A DNA stretch of 64,000 bases from Agromyces sp. SYSU T00194 (GCF_040496035.1 NZ_JBEPJZ010000001.1:1550001-1614000); one strand, 5' to 3'. Counted from the stretch's first letter, positions 25,300 through 34,714 are shown. Notes: generated by a model from the letters alone, not told the origin. A program made the numbers and translations.

Positions 25300-26538
25300 A
25301 TGAAGGTGAACAAGAAGGGCCTCCTGGCCGGTGGCGCGTTCGCGATCGGCGCGACGCTCGTGCTCGCCGGCTGCGCGGGCGGCGACACCGAGACCGACGA
25401 CAGCGGCGCGGCCGCCGAGGGCGGTTCGCTGACCGTCTGGGTCGACTCCGAGCGGGTCGACGCCCTGCAGGGCGCAGCAGACGCCTACTCCGAGGAGACC
25501 GGCATCACGGTCGAGCTCGTCGGCAAGGACAACAACACCATCAAGGACGACTTCATCCAGCAGGTGCCGACGGGCGAGGGCCCCGACATCACCATGGGTG
25601 CGCACGACTGGCTGGGCGAGCTCTCGACCAACGGCGTCGTGGCCCCGCTCGAGCTGGGCGACAGCGCCGCGGGCTACCTGCCCGTCGCGATCGACGCGGC
25701 CACCTACGACGGCACCGTCTACATGCTCCCGTACGCGGTCGAGAACATCGCCGTGCTGCGCAACGCCGACATCGTCCCCGAGGCGGTCGGCAGCTTCGAC
25801 GAGATGATCGCCGCCGGCACGGACGCCGGCCTCGACCAGCCCTTCGTCGTCGAGCAGGGTGCCGAGGGCAACCCGTACCACCTCTACCCGTTCCAGACCG
25901 CGTTCGGCGCCCCGGTGTTCGGCAGCGACGAGAACGGCTACGACGCCGACGACCTCCAGCTCGGCAACGCCGGCGGCGAGGAGTTCGCCGCCTGGCTCGC
26001 GAGCGAGGGCAAGACCGGCACCGGTGTCTTCAACACCGACATCGACGGCGAGATCGCCAAGCAGTCGTTCCTCGACGGCGAGTCGGCCTTCTGGCTGACC
26101 GGCCCGTGGAACGTCGGCAGCGCGCTCGACGCCGGCATCAACGTGGCGATCGACCCGATCCCGAGCCCGACCTCCGACGCGGCCCAGCCGTTCGCGGGCG
26201 TCAAGGGCTTCTTCCTCTCCTCGGAGAGCGAGAACAAGGTCGCGGCGAACGACTTCCTCGTGAACTACCTCGGCTCGGAGGACGTGCAGCTCGCGCTGTT
26301 CGAGGCCGGCAACATCCTGCCCGCACTGTCGGCCGCCGCCGAGACCGCCTCGAGCGACCCGATCATCGAGGGCTTCGCGACGGTCGGCCAGGACGCCGTG
26401 CCGATGCCGGCCATCCCCGCGATGGGCTCGGTCTGGCAGTACTGGGGCATCGCCGAGGCGAGCATCATCAACGGCGAGGACGCGTCCGCGACCTGGACGA
26501 AGCTCGCCGAGGACGTGCAGTCGGCGATCGACGGCTAG
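25300..26538 (+). CDS. malE: Maltose/maltodextrin-binding lipoprotein
   Basis: A 412-residue SBP with lipobox VLAGC (Cys25). The mature part follows MalE closely: SLTVWVDSERVDALQGAADAYSEETGITVELV, TGEGPDITMGAHDWLGEL, YMLPYAVENIAVLRN and the C-terminal MGSVWQYWGIAEASIINGEDA. It is first in malE-malF-malG, with AAAGGG ahead of the ATG and a roughly 130-nt leader. Maltose as ligand is inferred from the close MalE/MalF pattern and the divergent GH13 enzyme. Confidence 0.92.
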   Translation: MKVNKKGLLAGGAFAIGATLVLAGCAGGDTETDDSGAAAEGGSLTVWVDSERVDALQGAADAYSEETGITVELVGKDNNTIKDDFIQQVPTGEGPDITMGAHDWLGELSTNGVVAPLELGDSAAGYLPVAIDAATYDGTVYMLPYAVENIAVLRNADIVPEAVGSFDEMIAAGTDAGLDQPFVVEQGAEGNPYHLYPFQTAFGAPVFGSDENGYDADDLQLGNAGGEEFAAWLASEGKTGTGVFNTDIDGEIAKQSFLDGESAFWLTGPWNVGSALDAGINVAIDPIPSPTSDAAQPFAGVKGFFLSSESENKVAANDFLVNYLGSEDVQLALFEAGNILPALSAAAETASSDPIIEGFATVGQDAVPMPAIPAMGSVWQYWGIAEASIINGEDASATWTKLAEDVQSAIDG

Positions 26539-26556
26539 TTCCGATCCCGCCCGACC

Positions 26557-26586
26557 GGGGGCGGATGCCACGCGGCATCCGCCCCC
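26557..26586 (+). terminator. Intercistronic hairpin between malE and malF
   Basis: A perfect 13-bp stem (GGGGGCGGATGCC / GGCATCCGCCCCC) with an ACGC loop, 18 nt after the malE stop and without a U-tract. It probably protects the malE mRNA 3' end or partly terminates, giving more binding protein than permease. Confidence 0.75.
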
Positions 26587-26631
26587 GTTCGGGCACCAGA
26601 CCCACACCGGCATCCGGGGAGATCAGCCACC

Positions 26632-28272
26632 ATGACCATCACGACCGACGAGGGCGTCGACGGCGCACAGCGCGCGTCCGGCACGCCGCCGAAGAAGCCC
26701 ACGAAGCGGCAGCGACAGGCGGCGAGCATCGCCGACGCGGCATCCGGCGGCATCGGCATGATGCTCGTGAAGATCGTCGCGCTCGGCCTGGTCGACGCGA
26801 TCGCGCTCTACGCGCTGTTCGTGCTCGCCGTCAACGCCGAGTGGCTGATCGCCGCGATCGTCGCCGTCGTCACGGTGTTCGTGAACTGGGTCTACTTCTC
26901 CCGCACGCGCCTCCCGGCGAAGTACCTCACGCCGGGCGTGATCTTCCTCGTCATCTTCCAGATCTTCGTGCTGGTGTACACCAGCTACGTCGGCTTCACG
27001 AACTACGGCACGGGCCACAACGGGTCGAAGGACCAGGCCGTGGGCGCCCTCATGAGCTCGGCCCTCGAGCGCGTGCCCGACTCGCCGACCTACCCGGTCA
27101 CGGTCGTCGACCGGCTGGGCGAGCTCTCGCTCGTCGTCACGGGCCCCAACGGCGGGGTCTTCATCGGCGGCGAGGAGCGCCCGCTCGAGCCGGCCTCGGG
27201 TGCGCAGCTGGAGGACGGGGTCGCGGTCGGCGTCGACGGATACACCACCCTCAGCTTCCAGGAGATCGTCGCGCGCACCGCGGAGATCACCGAGCTCGCG
27301 GTGCCGTTCTCCGACGACCCGAACGAGGGCGCCCTGCGCACCCCCGACGGGCGCAGCGCCTACCTCTATACCTCCTCGCTCGAGTACGACGAGGTCGCCG
27401 GCACCATGACCGACCTCGAGACCGGCACGGTCTACACCGACATCGGCACCGGCGCCTTCACCTCCGATGCGGGGGAGGAGCTGCTGCCGGGCTGGCAGAT
27501 CACGGTCGGCTTCGACAACTACCTGCGGGCCCTCACCGACACCCGCCTCTCGGGCCCGCTCGCCTACGTCACGACGTGGACGTTCGCGTTCGCGCTCATC
27601 TCGGTGGCATCCACCTTCTTCCTGGGCCTGTTCCTCGCGATCGTCTTCAACGACATGCGGATGCGGGGGCGGAAGTTCTACCGCACGGTGCTGATCCTCC
27701 CGTACGCGGTGCCGTCGTTCCTGTCGGCGCTGGTGTGGGCCGGAATGATGAACGAGAGCTTCGGCTTCATCAACCAGGTGCTGCTCGGCGGGGCATCCGT
27801 GCCCTGGCTGACCGACCCGGTCATGGCCAAGGTGAGCGTGCTGCTGGTGAACCTGTGGCTCGGGTTCCCCTACATGTTCCTCGTCTGCACGGGCGCGCTG
27901 CAGTCCATTCCCGACGACGTGGTCGAGGCCGCGACCGTCGACGGCGCGAGGCCGTGGGGCATCTTCCGGCTCATCAAGCTGCCGCTGCTGCTGGTGACGG
28001 TCGCGCCGCTGCTGATCGCGTCGTTCGCCTTCAACTTCAACAACTTCAACATCATCTACATGCTGACCAACGGCGGGCCGCGGGACACCGGCGCGCCGAT
28101 CCCGGTCGGGTACACCGACATCCTCATCACGATGGTCTACAAGGTGGCGTTCACCGGGCAGACGCGTGACTACGGATTGGCGAGCGCGTACTCGATCCTC
28201 ATCTTCATCGTGGTCGCGGTCATCTCGATCATCGCGTTCCGACGCACCAAGGCACTCGAGGAGCTGAACTGA
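26632..28272 (+). CDS. malF: Maltose ABC permease MalF with extracellular P2-like loop
   Basis: A 546-residue permease. The N-terminal pair of helices is followed by FQIFVLVYTSYVGFTNYGTGHNG. Then comes an external domain of about 180 residues (about 125-300, with LGELSLVVTGPNGGVFIGG and TGTVYTDIGTGAFTSDAGEE), like the P2 loop of E. coli MalF. The remaining helices carry the EAA loop EAATVDGARPWGIFRLIKLPLL and FNFNNFNIIYMLTNGGP. The P2 domain is what makes the maltose assignment firm. GGGGAG precedes the ATG. The stop overlaps malG by one base. Confidence 0.93.
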   Translation: MTITTDEGVDGAQRASGTPPKKPTKRQRQAASIADAASGGIGMMLVKIVALGLVDAIALYALFVLAVNAEWLIAAIVAVVTVFVNWVYFSRTRLPAKYLTPGVIFLVIFQIFVLVYTSYVGFTNYGTGHNGSKDQAVGALMSSALERVPDSPTYPVTVVDRLGELSLVVTGPNGGVFIGGEERPLEPASGAQLEDGVAVGVDGYTTLSFQEIVARTAEITELAVPFSDDPNEGALRTPDGRSAYLYTSSLEYDEVAGTMTDLETGTVYTDIGTGAFTSDAGEELLPGWQITVGFDNYLRALTDTRLSGPLAYVTTWTFAFALISVASTFFLGLFLAIVFNDMRMRGRKFYRTVLILPYAVPSFLSALVWAGMMNESFGFINQVLLGGASVPWLTDPVMAKVSVLLVNLWLGFPYMFLVCTGALQSIPDDVVEAATVDGARPWGIFRLIKLPLLLVTVAPLLIASFAFNFNNFNIIYMLTNGGPRDTGAPIPVGYTDILITMVYKVAFTGQTRDYGLASAYSILIFIVVAVISIIAFRRTKALEELN

Positions 28273-29240
28273 TGAGCGCGCAGCAGACGAGCACGGCGAC
28301 CCGGGCGATGACGACGCAGACGGGCGGGTCGGATGCCTCCGGCGGTGGCCCGCGCGACACCTCGAGCATCCCGCGGCGGCGCCCCTTCCGCTTCGGCAGG
28401 TGGTTCTTCGCGACCGGGTGGCGGCACGTCGTGGGCGTCATCGTCACGGCGTTCGCGCTGCTGCCGCTGCTGTTCGTGTTCTCGGCGTCGCTCAACCCGA
28501 AGGGCACGCTGACCGGCTCGAATGCGCTGTTCTCGGCGATCGGGCTCGACAGCTACGCGCGCATCCTCACCGACCCGCAGGTGCCGTACGCGGCCTGGTT
28601 CGGCAACACGCTCATCATCGCGAGCATCACGGCGGTGTCGACCGTGTTCCTGGGGGCGCTCGCGGCGTATTCCTTCTCGCGCATGCGGTTCACCGGGCGC
28701 CGGTTCGGGCTGATCACGATCGTGGTGATCCAGATGTTCCCCCAGCTGCTCGCGGTGGTCGCGATCTTCCTGCTGATGAGCTGGATCGGCGACCTGTTCC
28801 CCGGCATCGGCCTGAACACGCGCATCGGCCTGATCATGGTCTACCTCGGCGGCGCGCTGGGCGTGAACACGTACCTCATGTACGGGTTCTTCAACACGGT
28901 GCCGGCCTCGATCGACGAGGCCGCGAAGATCGACGGGGCGGGGCACGCGCGCATCTTCTTCACGATGATCCTGCGGCTGGCCGCGCCCATCCTCGCCGTG
29001 GTCGCGCTGCTGTCGTTCATCACCTCGGTCAACGAGTTCGTGGTCGCGAGCGTGCTGCTCATCGACACCGAGAAGCAGACCCTCGCGGTGGGCCTCACGA
29101 AGCTCGTGTCGAACCCGCGCTACGCCGACTGGAGCGCGTTCTCGGCCGGTGCCGTGATGGCCGCGCTGCCGGTCGTGGCGCTGTTCCTGTTCCTGCAGAA
29201 GTACATCGTGAGCGGGCTGACGGCGGGCAGCGTCAAGTAG
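28272..29240 (+). CDS. malG: Maltose ABC permease MalG
   Basis: A 322-residue permease that starts inside the malF stop (TGATG). After a 45-residue cytoplasmic tail it has six helices, with FSASLNPKGTLTGSN (external), DEAAKIDGAGHARIFFTMILRLAAPI (EAA loop) and the C-terminus LQKYIVSGLTAGSVK. It is the last gene of the operon. No MalK-type ATPase follows; the energising ATPase must be encoded elsewhere. Confidence 0.93.
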   Translation: MSAQQTSTATRAMTTQTGGSDASGGGPRDTSSIPRRRPFRFGRWFFATGWRHVVGVIVTAFALLPLLFVFSASLNPKGTLTGSNALFSAIGLDSYARILTDPQVPYAAWFGNTLIIASITAVSTVFLGALAAYSFSRMRFTGRRFGLITIVVIQMFPQLLAVVAIFLLMSWIGDLFPGIGLNTRIGLIMVYLGGALGVNTYLMYGFFNTVPASIDEAAKIDGAGHARIFFTMILRLAAPILAVVALLSFITSVNEFVVASVLLIDTEKQTLAVGLTKLVSNPRYADWSAFSAGAVMAALPVVALFLFLQKYIVSGLTAGSVK

Positions 29241-29303
29241 CGGGCGCGCCGTCTTCGAGCGCGGGTCGGGGGCACATCGCCTCGGGTCGGCCGCGTCCCG
29301 TCG

Positions 29304-29876
29304 TCAGTCGGAATCGAGTTCCGCGAGCACGCCGGCGAGTCGCTCGGGGAAATCGTGCGGCGTCTGGGCGGGGAGGGCGTCGACGGGCCACCAGCGCACG
29401 TCGTCGCTCTCGTCGCTGACGATCGGCGTGGCGTCGCCTGCGGTCGTGAACGCGTAGCCGACGTCCCAGTGCGCCGTGCAGTGGCCGAACCTCGAGCTGA
29501 GCTCGTGGCGGTGCAGGTCGACCGGTGACTCGCGCAGGGGCTGGAGCGCGTGGATGCCGCTCTCCTCGCGCGCCTCGCGGAGCGCACCCGCCGCGACGGT
29601 GGCGTCCTCGGCTTCGACATGCCCGCCGACCTGCACCCAGAACTGCCCCTTGCGGTGGAAGCAGAGGAGTACGGCGGCGAGGTCGGGCGAGAACACGAAC
29701 GCGCTCGCGGTGACGTGCTCGCGTCCGCCCTCGCGGCGCACCGCGTCGGCGCCGCCGTCGACGACGAACGCCAGGTAGCGCTCGCGCAGTGCGGCCTGGC
29801 CGGGGTCGAGCGGATGCCACGCTGCGAGCGTGCGTTCGAGGTCGTCGGCGAGCCGCGCGAAGTCGTGGTCGGTCAC
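29304..29876 (-). CDS. Nudix hydrolase
   Basis: A 190-residue protein with a Nudix box reading GGHVEAEDATVAAGALREAREESG (about 84-107). The catalytic REXXEE core is intact; the loop is one residue longer than the classic spacing, a form common in actinobacteria. The substrate is a nucleoside diphosphate derivative of unknown type. The GTG start is preceded by TACGCT at 6 nt. It is a single gene convergent with malG. Confidence 0.88.
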   Translation of the reverse strand: MTDHDFARLADDLERTLAAWHPLDPGQAALRERYLAFVVDGGADAVRREGGREHVTASAFVFSPDLAAVLLCFHRKGQFWVQVGGHVEAEDATVAAGALREAREESGIHALQPLRESPVDLHRHELSSRFGHCTAHWDVGYAFTTAGDATPIVSDESDDVRWWPVDALPAQTPHDFPERLAGVLAELDSD

Positions 29877-29882
29877 CCCGTG

Positions 29883-29888
29883 AGCGTA
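29883..29888 (-). promoter_or_regulatory. -10 element TACGCT, leaderless start of Nudix gene
   Basis: On the minus strand TACGCT is followed by 6 nt and then the GTG at 29876. Confidence 0.45.
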
Positions 29889-29943
29889 CTGGGACTCCGC
29901 GTCTGCGAGGGCCCGCCTGTGCGGGCGCCGACCGCGCGAGCGC

Positions 29944-31527
29944 TCAGAACTGCGGTGCGTTCGGGAGCCGCGATCGTTCCGGCCGCTGCGGCACGGGTGC
30001 GCCCTGCTCCGGCGGATCGCTCGTATGGCGGCGCCCGGTGGGGGAGCGCCACTCGATGGAGCCGGGGTCCGGCCCCGGAGCGGAACTCCAGCCGGTTTCG
30101 TGTTTCAGGTGGTGGTGCTTCGGGCAGAGCATCGCGAGGTTCGTCGCATCGGTGCGCCCGCCGTGCGCCCAGTCGGCGACGTGGTCGACCTCGCACTGCT
30201 CGGCGGCGCGGCCGCACCCGGGGAAGCGGCAGGTCTCGTCGCGCGTGACGAGCGCGGCGCGCAGGTCTGACGGCACCGCGTAGCGGTCGCGGCCGATCGA
30301 GAGGCGCGCGCCCGTCTCGGGGTGGGTGAGGATGCGGATGAAGCTCGGCGCCCGCGCGGCGAGCTCGCGTGCGGTGTCCGCGTCGATCGGTCCGGCGCCG
30401 TGCAGCTCGCCCGGCTCATCGCCCGCGCCGAGCAGCGTCATGACCGGAACGGTCACGAACACCGTCGGTCGGGTGCGAGCGAACCGGCCGGTGCCGGTGG
30501 CGACAGATGTGCCCCGGGCCGCGTCGCCGCGGAGGGCGGCTTCGCCTGGCTGCGCGGATTCACCGGGCTCCGGGGCCTCCGCGCGACCGGTCAGCAGGTC
30601 GCTCAGCACGTCGGCGCGCAGCTGCGCCTCGGTGCGCTGCTCGCCCTCGATGCGGGCGAGGCCGGCGGCCGCGGCGCGCACGCGGGCGAACGCCTCGGCC
30701 GCCGGCGCCGCGGGCAGTAGCGCGTGCAGCCACGCCATGCCGTCGCGGGCGGGTTCGAGCGACACCGTGCGCTCGTCGGCCGCGCGGCAGGCGCGCTCGG
30801 CGATCGAGTCGGGATGCATGCGCTCGCGCAGGCGGCGCGCGCGGGCGTCGAAACGCGCGGGCGTGAGCCGGGCCGCGAGGGGGAGCGCCACCGACTCGAA
30901 CGCCGGACGGGTCTCGGCGGGCAGGCTCAGTGCGTGGTCGATCAGGCGCTGCGCGTGGCGGTAGGAGATGGTGCCGGAGCCGAGCGATTCGAGCGTCGCG
31001 GGCAGGTCGCACACGAGCGACTCGGCCTCGTCGATGAGGCACTCGGCGGTGCGCTCGGGCAGACGCAGCGCACAGGCGACCTCGGCCACGAGCGAACGCC
31101 GCTCGAGCTCGCGCACGCGCTGTGCGGGATGCGGAGACCGGCCCGCTGCAGTGGCGGTGGCGTCCGCACACTCCTCGGCGTCGACCGCGAGGTTCGCGAG
31201 CACCTGTGCACGCTCCGCCTGCAGCGCGGCGATCTCCGCCTCGATGGCGACGAGCCGGTCGAGCGAACGATCTGCGGTCGGAGCGTCGAACGTGGCGGAG
31301 TCGAGAGTGTCGGTTTCGGCACCGGTGGCGGCCCCGGTGTCGGTGTTCGAGTCCGGCGCGTCACCGGCGACGTGCGGCGCCGCCCACGGGAACGGCAGGT
31401 CGGGCTGGACCGAGACCGGCGCGCGGTGTGGAGCGGCCGGCTCAGTGGCATCCGCCCGCCCACTCGACGACCAGCCGCACCGGCAGCTCGTAGTGCTCGG
31501 CGCGTGAGCGCCTGAGCGACTCCGCAA
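29944..31527 (-). CDS. DUF222 / HNH endonuclease domain protein
   Basis: Up to 527 residues. The conserved part starts at RSLDRLVAIEAEIAALQAERAQVLANLAVDAEE, the usual start of DUF222 proteins, and ends in an HNH nuclease domain: CRFPGCGRAAEQCEVDHVADWAHGGRTDATNLAMLCPKHHHLKHE. Two Cys pairs and the catalytic DH are intact. These '13E12 repeat-like' proteins are abundant in actinobacteria and may be mobile; their targets are unknown. The start is uncertain: no in-frame ATG or convincing GTG precedes the conserved part. TTG at 31527 is the frame's first start, leaving about 65 poorly conserved residues. Confidence 0.75.
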   Translation of the reverse strand: MRSRSGAHAPSTTSCRCGWSSSGRADATEPAAPHRAPVSVQPDLPFPWAAPHVAGDAPDSNTDTGAATGAETDTLDSATFDAPTADRSLDRLVAIEAEIAALQAERAQVLANLAVDAEECADATATAAGRSPHPAQRVRELERRSLVAEVACALRLPERTAECLIDEAESLVCDLPATLESLGSGTISYRHAQRLIDHALSLPAETRPAFESVALPLAARLTPARFDARARRLRERMHPDSIAERACRAADERTVSLEPARDGMAWLHALLPAAPAAEAFARVRAAAAGLARIEGEQRTEAQLRADVLSDLLTGRAEAPEPGESAQPGEAALRGDAARGTSVATGTGRFARTRPTVFVTVPVMTLLGAGDEPGELHGAGPIDADTARELAARAPSFIRILTHPETGARLSIGRDRYAVPSDLRAALVTRDETCRFPGCGRAAEQCEVDHVADWAHGGRTDATNLAMLCPKHHHLKHETGWSSAPGPDPGSIEWRSPTGRRHTSDPPEQGAPVPQRPERSRLPNAPQF

Positions 31528-31606
31528 GCAGCAGCTCGAGCACGGAAACCGTGCGCGCGGCGAACGGCTGGTGCCCTTCGCACCCGGGGCCGCTCGCTTC
31601 CTTCAT
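31442..31606 (-). CDS. Possible 54-residue ORF overlapping DUF222 start
   Basis: A different frame from the HNH gene, with ATG 31606 three nt after GAAGG. The peptide is charged and helix-prone (VSVLELLLAESLRRSRAEHYELPVRLVVEWAGG). It overlaps the first 86 nt of the HNH frame. It could be a real small gene, a coupling leader, or the true N-terminus if a frameshift occurred. No family is recognised. Confidence 0.35.
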   Translation of the reverse strand: MKEASGPGCEGHQPFAARTVSVLELLLAESLRRSRAEHYELPVRLVVEWAGGCH

Positions 31607-31761
31607 GCCTTCAGTCAAGTGGCACCCACCGACATTCGGACTGTGGCGACCGGTGGCAGTCCCGCCGGCCCGCGACGGCGTCGTGGCCGTGCTCGGGGCA
31701 GCACTCAGGGGCATCCGTCGCACCATGCCGACCCCGGTTCGGAGCACGCCTCGAGAGGTGA

Positions 31762-31767
31762 TATCCT
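31762..31767 (+). promoter_or_regulatory. Likely -10 (TATCCT) of tRNA-Thr
   Basis: TATCCT lies 27 nt before the tRNA-Thr gene. Confidence 0.4.
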
Positions 31768-31794
31768 CTTCTGGTTGCCGACATCCGGCAGCGC

Positions 31795-31866
<72 letters not shown>

Positions 31867-31897
31867 CGGTTCATTCGCCAGGCGGCGGATGCATCGC

Positions 31898-31974
31898 GGC
31901 GGGGTAGCTCAGGTGGTTAGAGCACACGGCTCATAATCGTGGTGTCGCGGGTTCGAGTCCCGCCCTCGCTACCA
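31898..31974 (+). tRNA. tRNA-Met (CAT, elongator type)
   Basis: Acceptor GGCGGGG/CCTCGCT (with G-U pairs at 1 and 5), anticodon stem CACGG/TCGTG with loop CTCATAA giving CAT, T-arm GCGGGTTCGAGTCCCGC, encoded CCA at 31972-31974. G1-U72 pairing fits an elongator rather than an initiator. Confidence 0.93.
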
Positions 31975-32264
31975 CAGCAGAATCTCGCGGATCTGCGGCC
32001 GTTCAGGCCGAACGCAGACTGCCCTCGAGCGTGATCGTCTCTCCTCACCTCCGGCACGACATCGACCGGCTCGGCGACGCTGGCGACGCGTCCGCCGCGC
32101 AGTCTTGGGAGCATCTGAATATCCATGCGTTGCGGATGATCCGCCACGCCGCTTCCAGCCGACGCGACGGAGCGGGTGGCGGTGCTTCTCGTCGGGGCGA
32201 GTGGAATCGCATGATCGTCTATCTAGACCATACGATCGTGCTTGGATGCGGCGGCAGGGTCTCG
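31975..32264. other. 290-bp noncoding gap with candidate operator
   Basis: No convincing gene. The notable element is GATCGT (32213-32218) inverted as ACGATC (32232-32237), with TCTAGA near the centre, 28 bp before the GH35 -10 box. The word GATCGTCTA recurs upstream of the binding-protein operon at 52.3 kb. Confidence 0.45.
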
Positions 32265-32270
32265 TAGCGT
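32265..32270 (+). promoter_or_regulatory. -10 element TAGCGT, leaderless start of GH35 gene
   Basis: TAGCGT ends 7 nt before the GTG at 32278. The surrounding TAGCGTCGRTGCCGTGAAT is repeated at 52347-52365 ahead of another gene set. Confidence 0.55.
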
Positions 32271-32277
32271 CGATGCC

Positions 32278-34668
32278 GTGAATCACCAGTTCGAAGGCGA
32301 ACAGCCTGCCCACGGCGCCCCCAAGCTCGCGACCACCGCCCCTTCGGCGAACCGAGTGCGCATCTCCGCGCCCGGTCCCGTCGGCCGAGCACCTCTGGAG
32401 ATGGGCGACGCCGACGACGTCGGACAGCGCATCCAGCTCACGACGCGCTACGTCACGATCGACGGGGAACCCTGGGTGCCTGTCATGGGCGAATACCACT
32501 TCAGCCGCGATCTCCCCGAGCGCTGGGAGACCGAACTGCGCAAGATGAAGTCCGGCGGCATCAACGTCGTGGCGACCTACCTCATCTGGATCCTCCACGA
32601 GGAGATCGAGGGGAGGATCCGCTGGGACGGCCATCGTGACGTGCGCCGTTTCATCGAGACCGCCGATCGCGTGGGCCTCAAGGTCATGCTCCGGATCGGA
32701 CCGTGGGCGCACGGCGAGGCACGCAACGGCGGCTTCCCCGACTGGCTTCAGGCGCTGCCGATCGCGCACCGGTCGAACGACCCCGCGTACCTGGACCTCG
32801 CCCGCCGCTGGTACTCGGCGATCGAGGAGCAGGTCCGAGGCCTGTTCCACAACGCGTCGCACCCCGCCGGCCCGATCGTCGGCGTGCAGGTCGATAACGA
32901 GCTCTACGACAACGGGCCGCACCTCGCGACCCTGCGCGACATCGCCGAGGCGACCGGGATGCGCGCCAGCCTCTGGACCGCCACCGGCTGGGGCGGCGCC
33001 GAGCTTCCGCGCGGGCGCGTGCTGCCCGTCTACGCGGGGTACTCCGACGGCTTCTGGGAGGAGTCCGACACGGGGTGGCCGGCATTCGGCGTGATGCACT
33101 TCACGTACAACACCGTTCGCGACGACCTCACCGTCGGCGCCGACCTGCGCGACGCCCCCGCGGACCTCGACGCCGTCGAGAGCCTCGGCGACGACGACCC
33201 GTGGCCGTTCGTGACCTGCGAGCTCGGCGGCGGCATGGCGATCGCGTACCACCGTCGCCCGCTGGTCGACTCGGACGACGTCGCGGCGCTCGCCCTGACG
33301 AAGGTGGGCAGCGGCTCCGCCTGGCAGGGCTACTACATGTACCACGGCGGCCACCAGGTGATCGGCGAGCTGTCGGGCACCCAGGAGTCGCACGCGACGG
33401 GCTACCCGAACGACATGCCGCGACGCGATTACGACTTCTTCGCTCCGCTGGGAGCCGAGGGGACCGAACGGACGCACTTCCACAAGCTCCGCCAGCAGCA
33501 CCTGATGCTCGACGCCTTCGGGCGCACGCTCGCGACGGTGCCGGCGACGATCCCCGAGCCGGTCGAGGGCGCTCCGCGCTGGGCCGTGCGCGGCGACGGC
33601 GAGCGCGGGTTCCTCTTCGCGAACAACCACCAGCCCGCGCTCGCGGCGCTCCCGGCGCTCGAGGACGTGCAGTTCACGGTCGACTTCGACGAGACGAGTG
33701 TCACGATTCCGTGCGCGCCGTTCACCCTGGAGTCGGGCACGTACTTCGCGTGGCCGCTCCGGCAGCGTCTCGGTGCGGTCGACGCCGTCTCCGCGACCGC
33801 GCAGCTCGTCACCGAGATCGACGCGGCCGACGGGCGGGTCGTCCTGCTCGCCGAGAGCCCCGGCGCTCCCGTCGAGCTGCAGTTCGAGGGCGTCGACGCG
33901 CAGGAGGTCGGCGGCGCCCGGACCTCGCTCGTCGGGGACCTCGTCGTGGCCACGCCACTGGTCGCGCCGGGCCTCGACTGCCGGGTCACGGTGCGCGACA
34001 CGACGTTCGTGATCCTCGACCCCGCTACGGCGCAGTCCGCCTGGCGCGGCGATGTCGGTGGGCGCGACACGGTCGTGCTGTGGTCCGGGAGCGGCTGGTT
34101 CGACGCGGAGGGCTTCGTGCTCGAGTCGCCGCAGGCGGCGACCGCACTCGCGACGATCCCTGCGCTCGCGGAGGGCGCCGACGGCGTAGTCGACGGCGTG
34201 TTCACGCGATACGAAGTGCCCGCCTCGGGCGTCGTCGAGCTGGAGGTGCCGCGGTTCGCGGACCCGGTTGTCGCGCCGGTACGGCGCGCCGGTTCGTCCC
34301 GGCGGCTCTCGGCCCCGACCGACGAGGACTTCGCCGGCCTCGCCGCGGTCGCGGTGGACGTCCCGTCCGAGGCGCTCGACCGGGTGGACCGGGCCGTGCT
34401 GAGCCTCGACTGGACGGGCGACGTGATCCGCGCCTACATCGGCGACACGCTCGTCGCCGACCAGTACTGGTACGGCCGTCCGCTCGAGATCGACCTCGCC
34501 CCGTATCGGTCCGAGCTGGCCGAGCACCCGCTGGAACTCAAGGCCTTCGCGTGGTCCCCCGAGGTCGGCGTCTACGTCGACCCGCGCGTTCGGCCGGCCT
34601 CGAGCGGACCGACCCTGGAGGTCCGTTCCGCGACGCTGCGCCCCATACGCACGCAGCGCTTCGCCTGA
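32278..34668 (+). CDS. GH35 beta-galactosidase
   Basis: A 796-residue family 35 beta-galactosidase without a signal peptide. The barrel shows PVMGEYHFSRDLPERWETELRKMKSGGINVV (family start motif) and the GGFPDWL loop. The acid/base is Glu208 (VQVDNELYD) and the nucleophile is Glu315 (VTCELGGGM). The second half is beta-rich and presumably non-catalytic. It likely removes galactose from imported beta-galacto-oligosaccharides produced by the GH53 enzymes downstream. The GTG was chosen from the TAGCGT box; the first 55 residues are poorly conserved. The gene is convergent with the AraC regulator. Confidence 0.88.
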   Translation: MNHQFEGEQPAHGAPKLATTAPSANRVRISAPGPVGRAPLEMGDADDVGQRIQLTTRYVTIDGEPWVPVMGEYHFSRDLPERWETELRKMKSGGINVVATYLIWILHEEIEGRIRWDGHRDVRRFIETADRVGLKVMLRIGPWAHGEARNGGFPDWLQALPIAHRSNDPAYLDLARRWYSAIEEQVRGLFHNASHPAGPIVGVQVDNELYDNGPHLATLRDIAEATGMRASLWTATGWGGAELPRGRVLPVYAGYSDGFWEESDTGWPAFGVMHFTYNTVRDDLTVGADLRDAPADLDAVESLGDDDPWPFVTCELGGGMAIAYHRRPLVDSDDVAALALTKVGSGSAWQGYYMYHGGHQVIGELSGTQESHATGYPNDMPRRDYDFFAPLGAEGTERTHFHKLRQQHLMLDAFGRTLATVPATIPEPVEGAPRWAVRGDGERGFLFANNHQPALAALPALEDVQFTVDFDETSVTIPCAPFTLESGTYFAWPLRQRLGAVDAVSATAQLVTEIDAADGRVVLLAESPGAPVELQFEGVDAQEVGGARTSLVGDLVVATPLVAPGLDCRVTVRDTTFVILDPATAQSAWRGDVGGRDTVVLWSGSGWFDAEGFVLESPQAATALATIPALAEGADGVVDGVFTRYEVPASGVVELEVPRFADPVVAPVRRAGSSRRLSAPTDEDFAGLAAVAVDVPSEALDRVDRAVLSLDWTGDVIRAYIGDTLVADQYWYGRPLEIDLAPYRSELAEHPLELKAFAWSPEVGVYVDPRVRPASSGPTLEVRSATLRPIRTQRFA

Positions 34669-34672
34669 CGAT

Positions 34673-34713
34673 CCGACGGGTCCGCGTCATCCCTGCCGAT
34701 GCGGACCCGTCGG
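34673..34713. terminator. Bidirectional terminator hairpin
   Basis: A 13-bp perfect stem (CCGACGGGTCCGC / GCGGACCCGTCGG) with a 15-nt loop between the convergent GH35 and AraC genes. Confidence 0.75.
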
Positions 34714-34714
34714 G

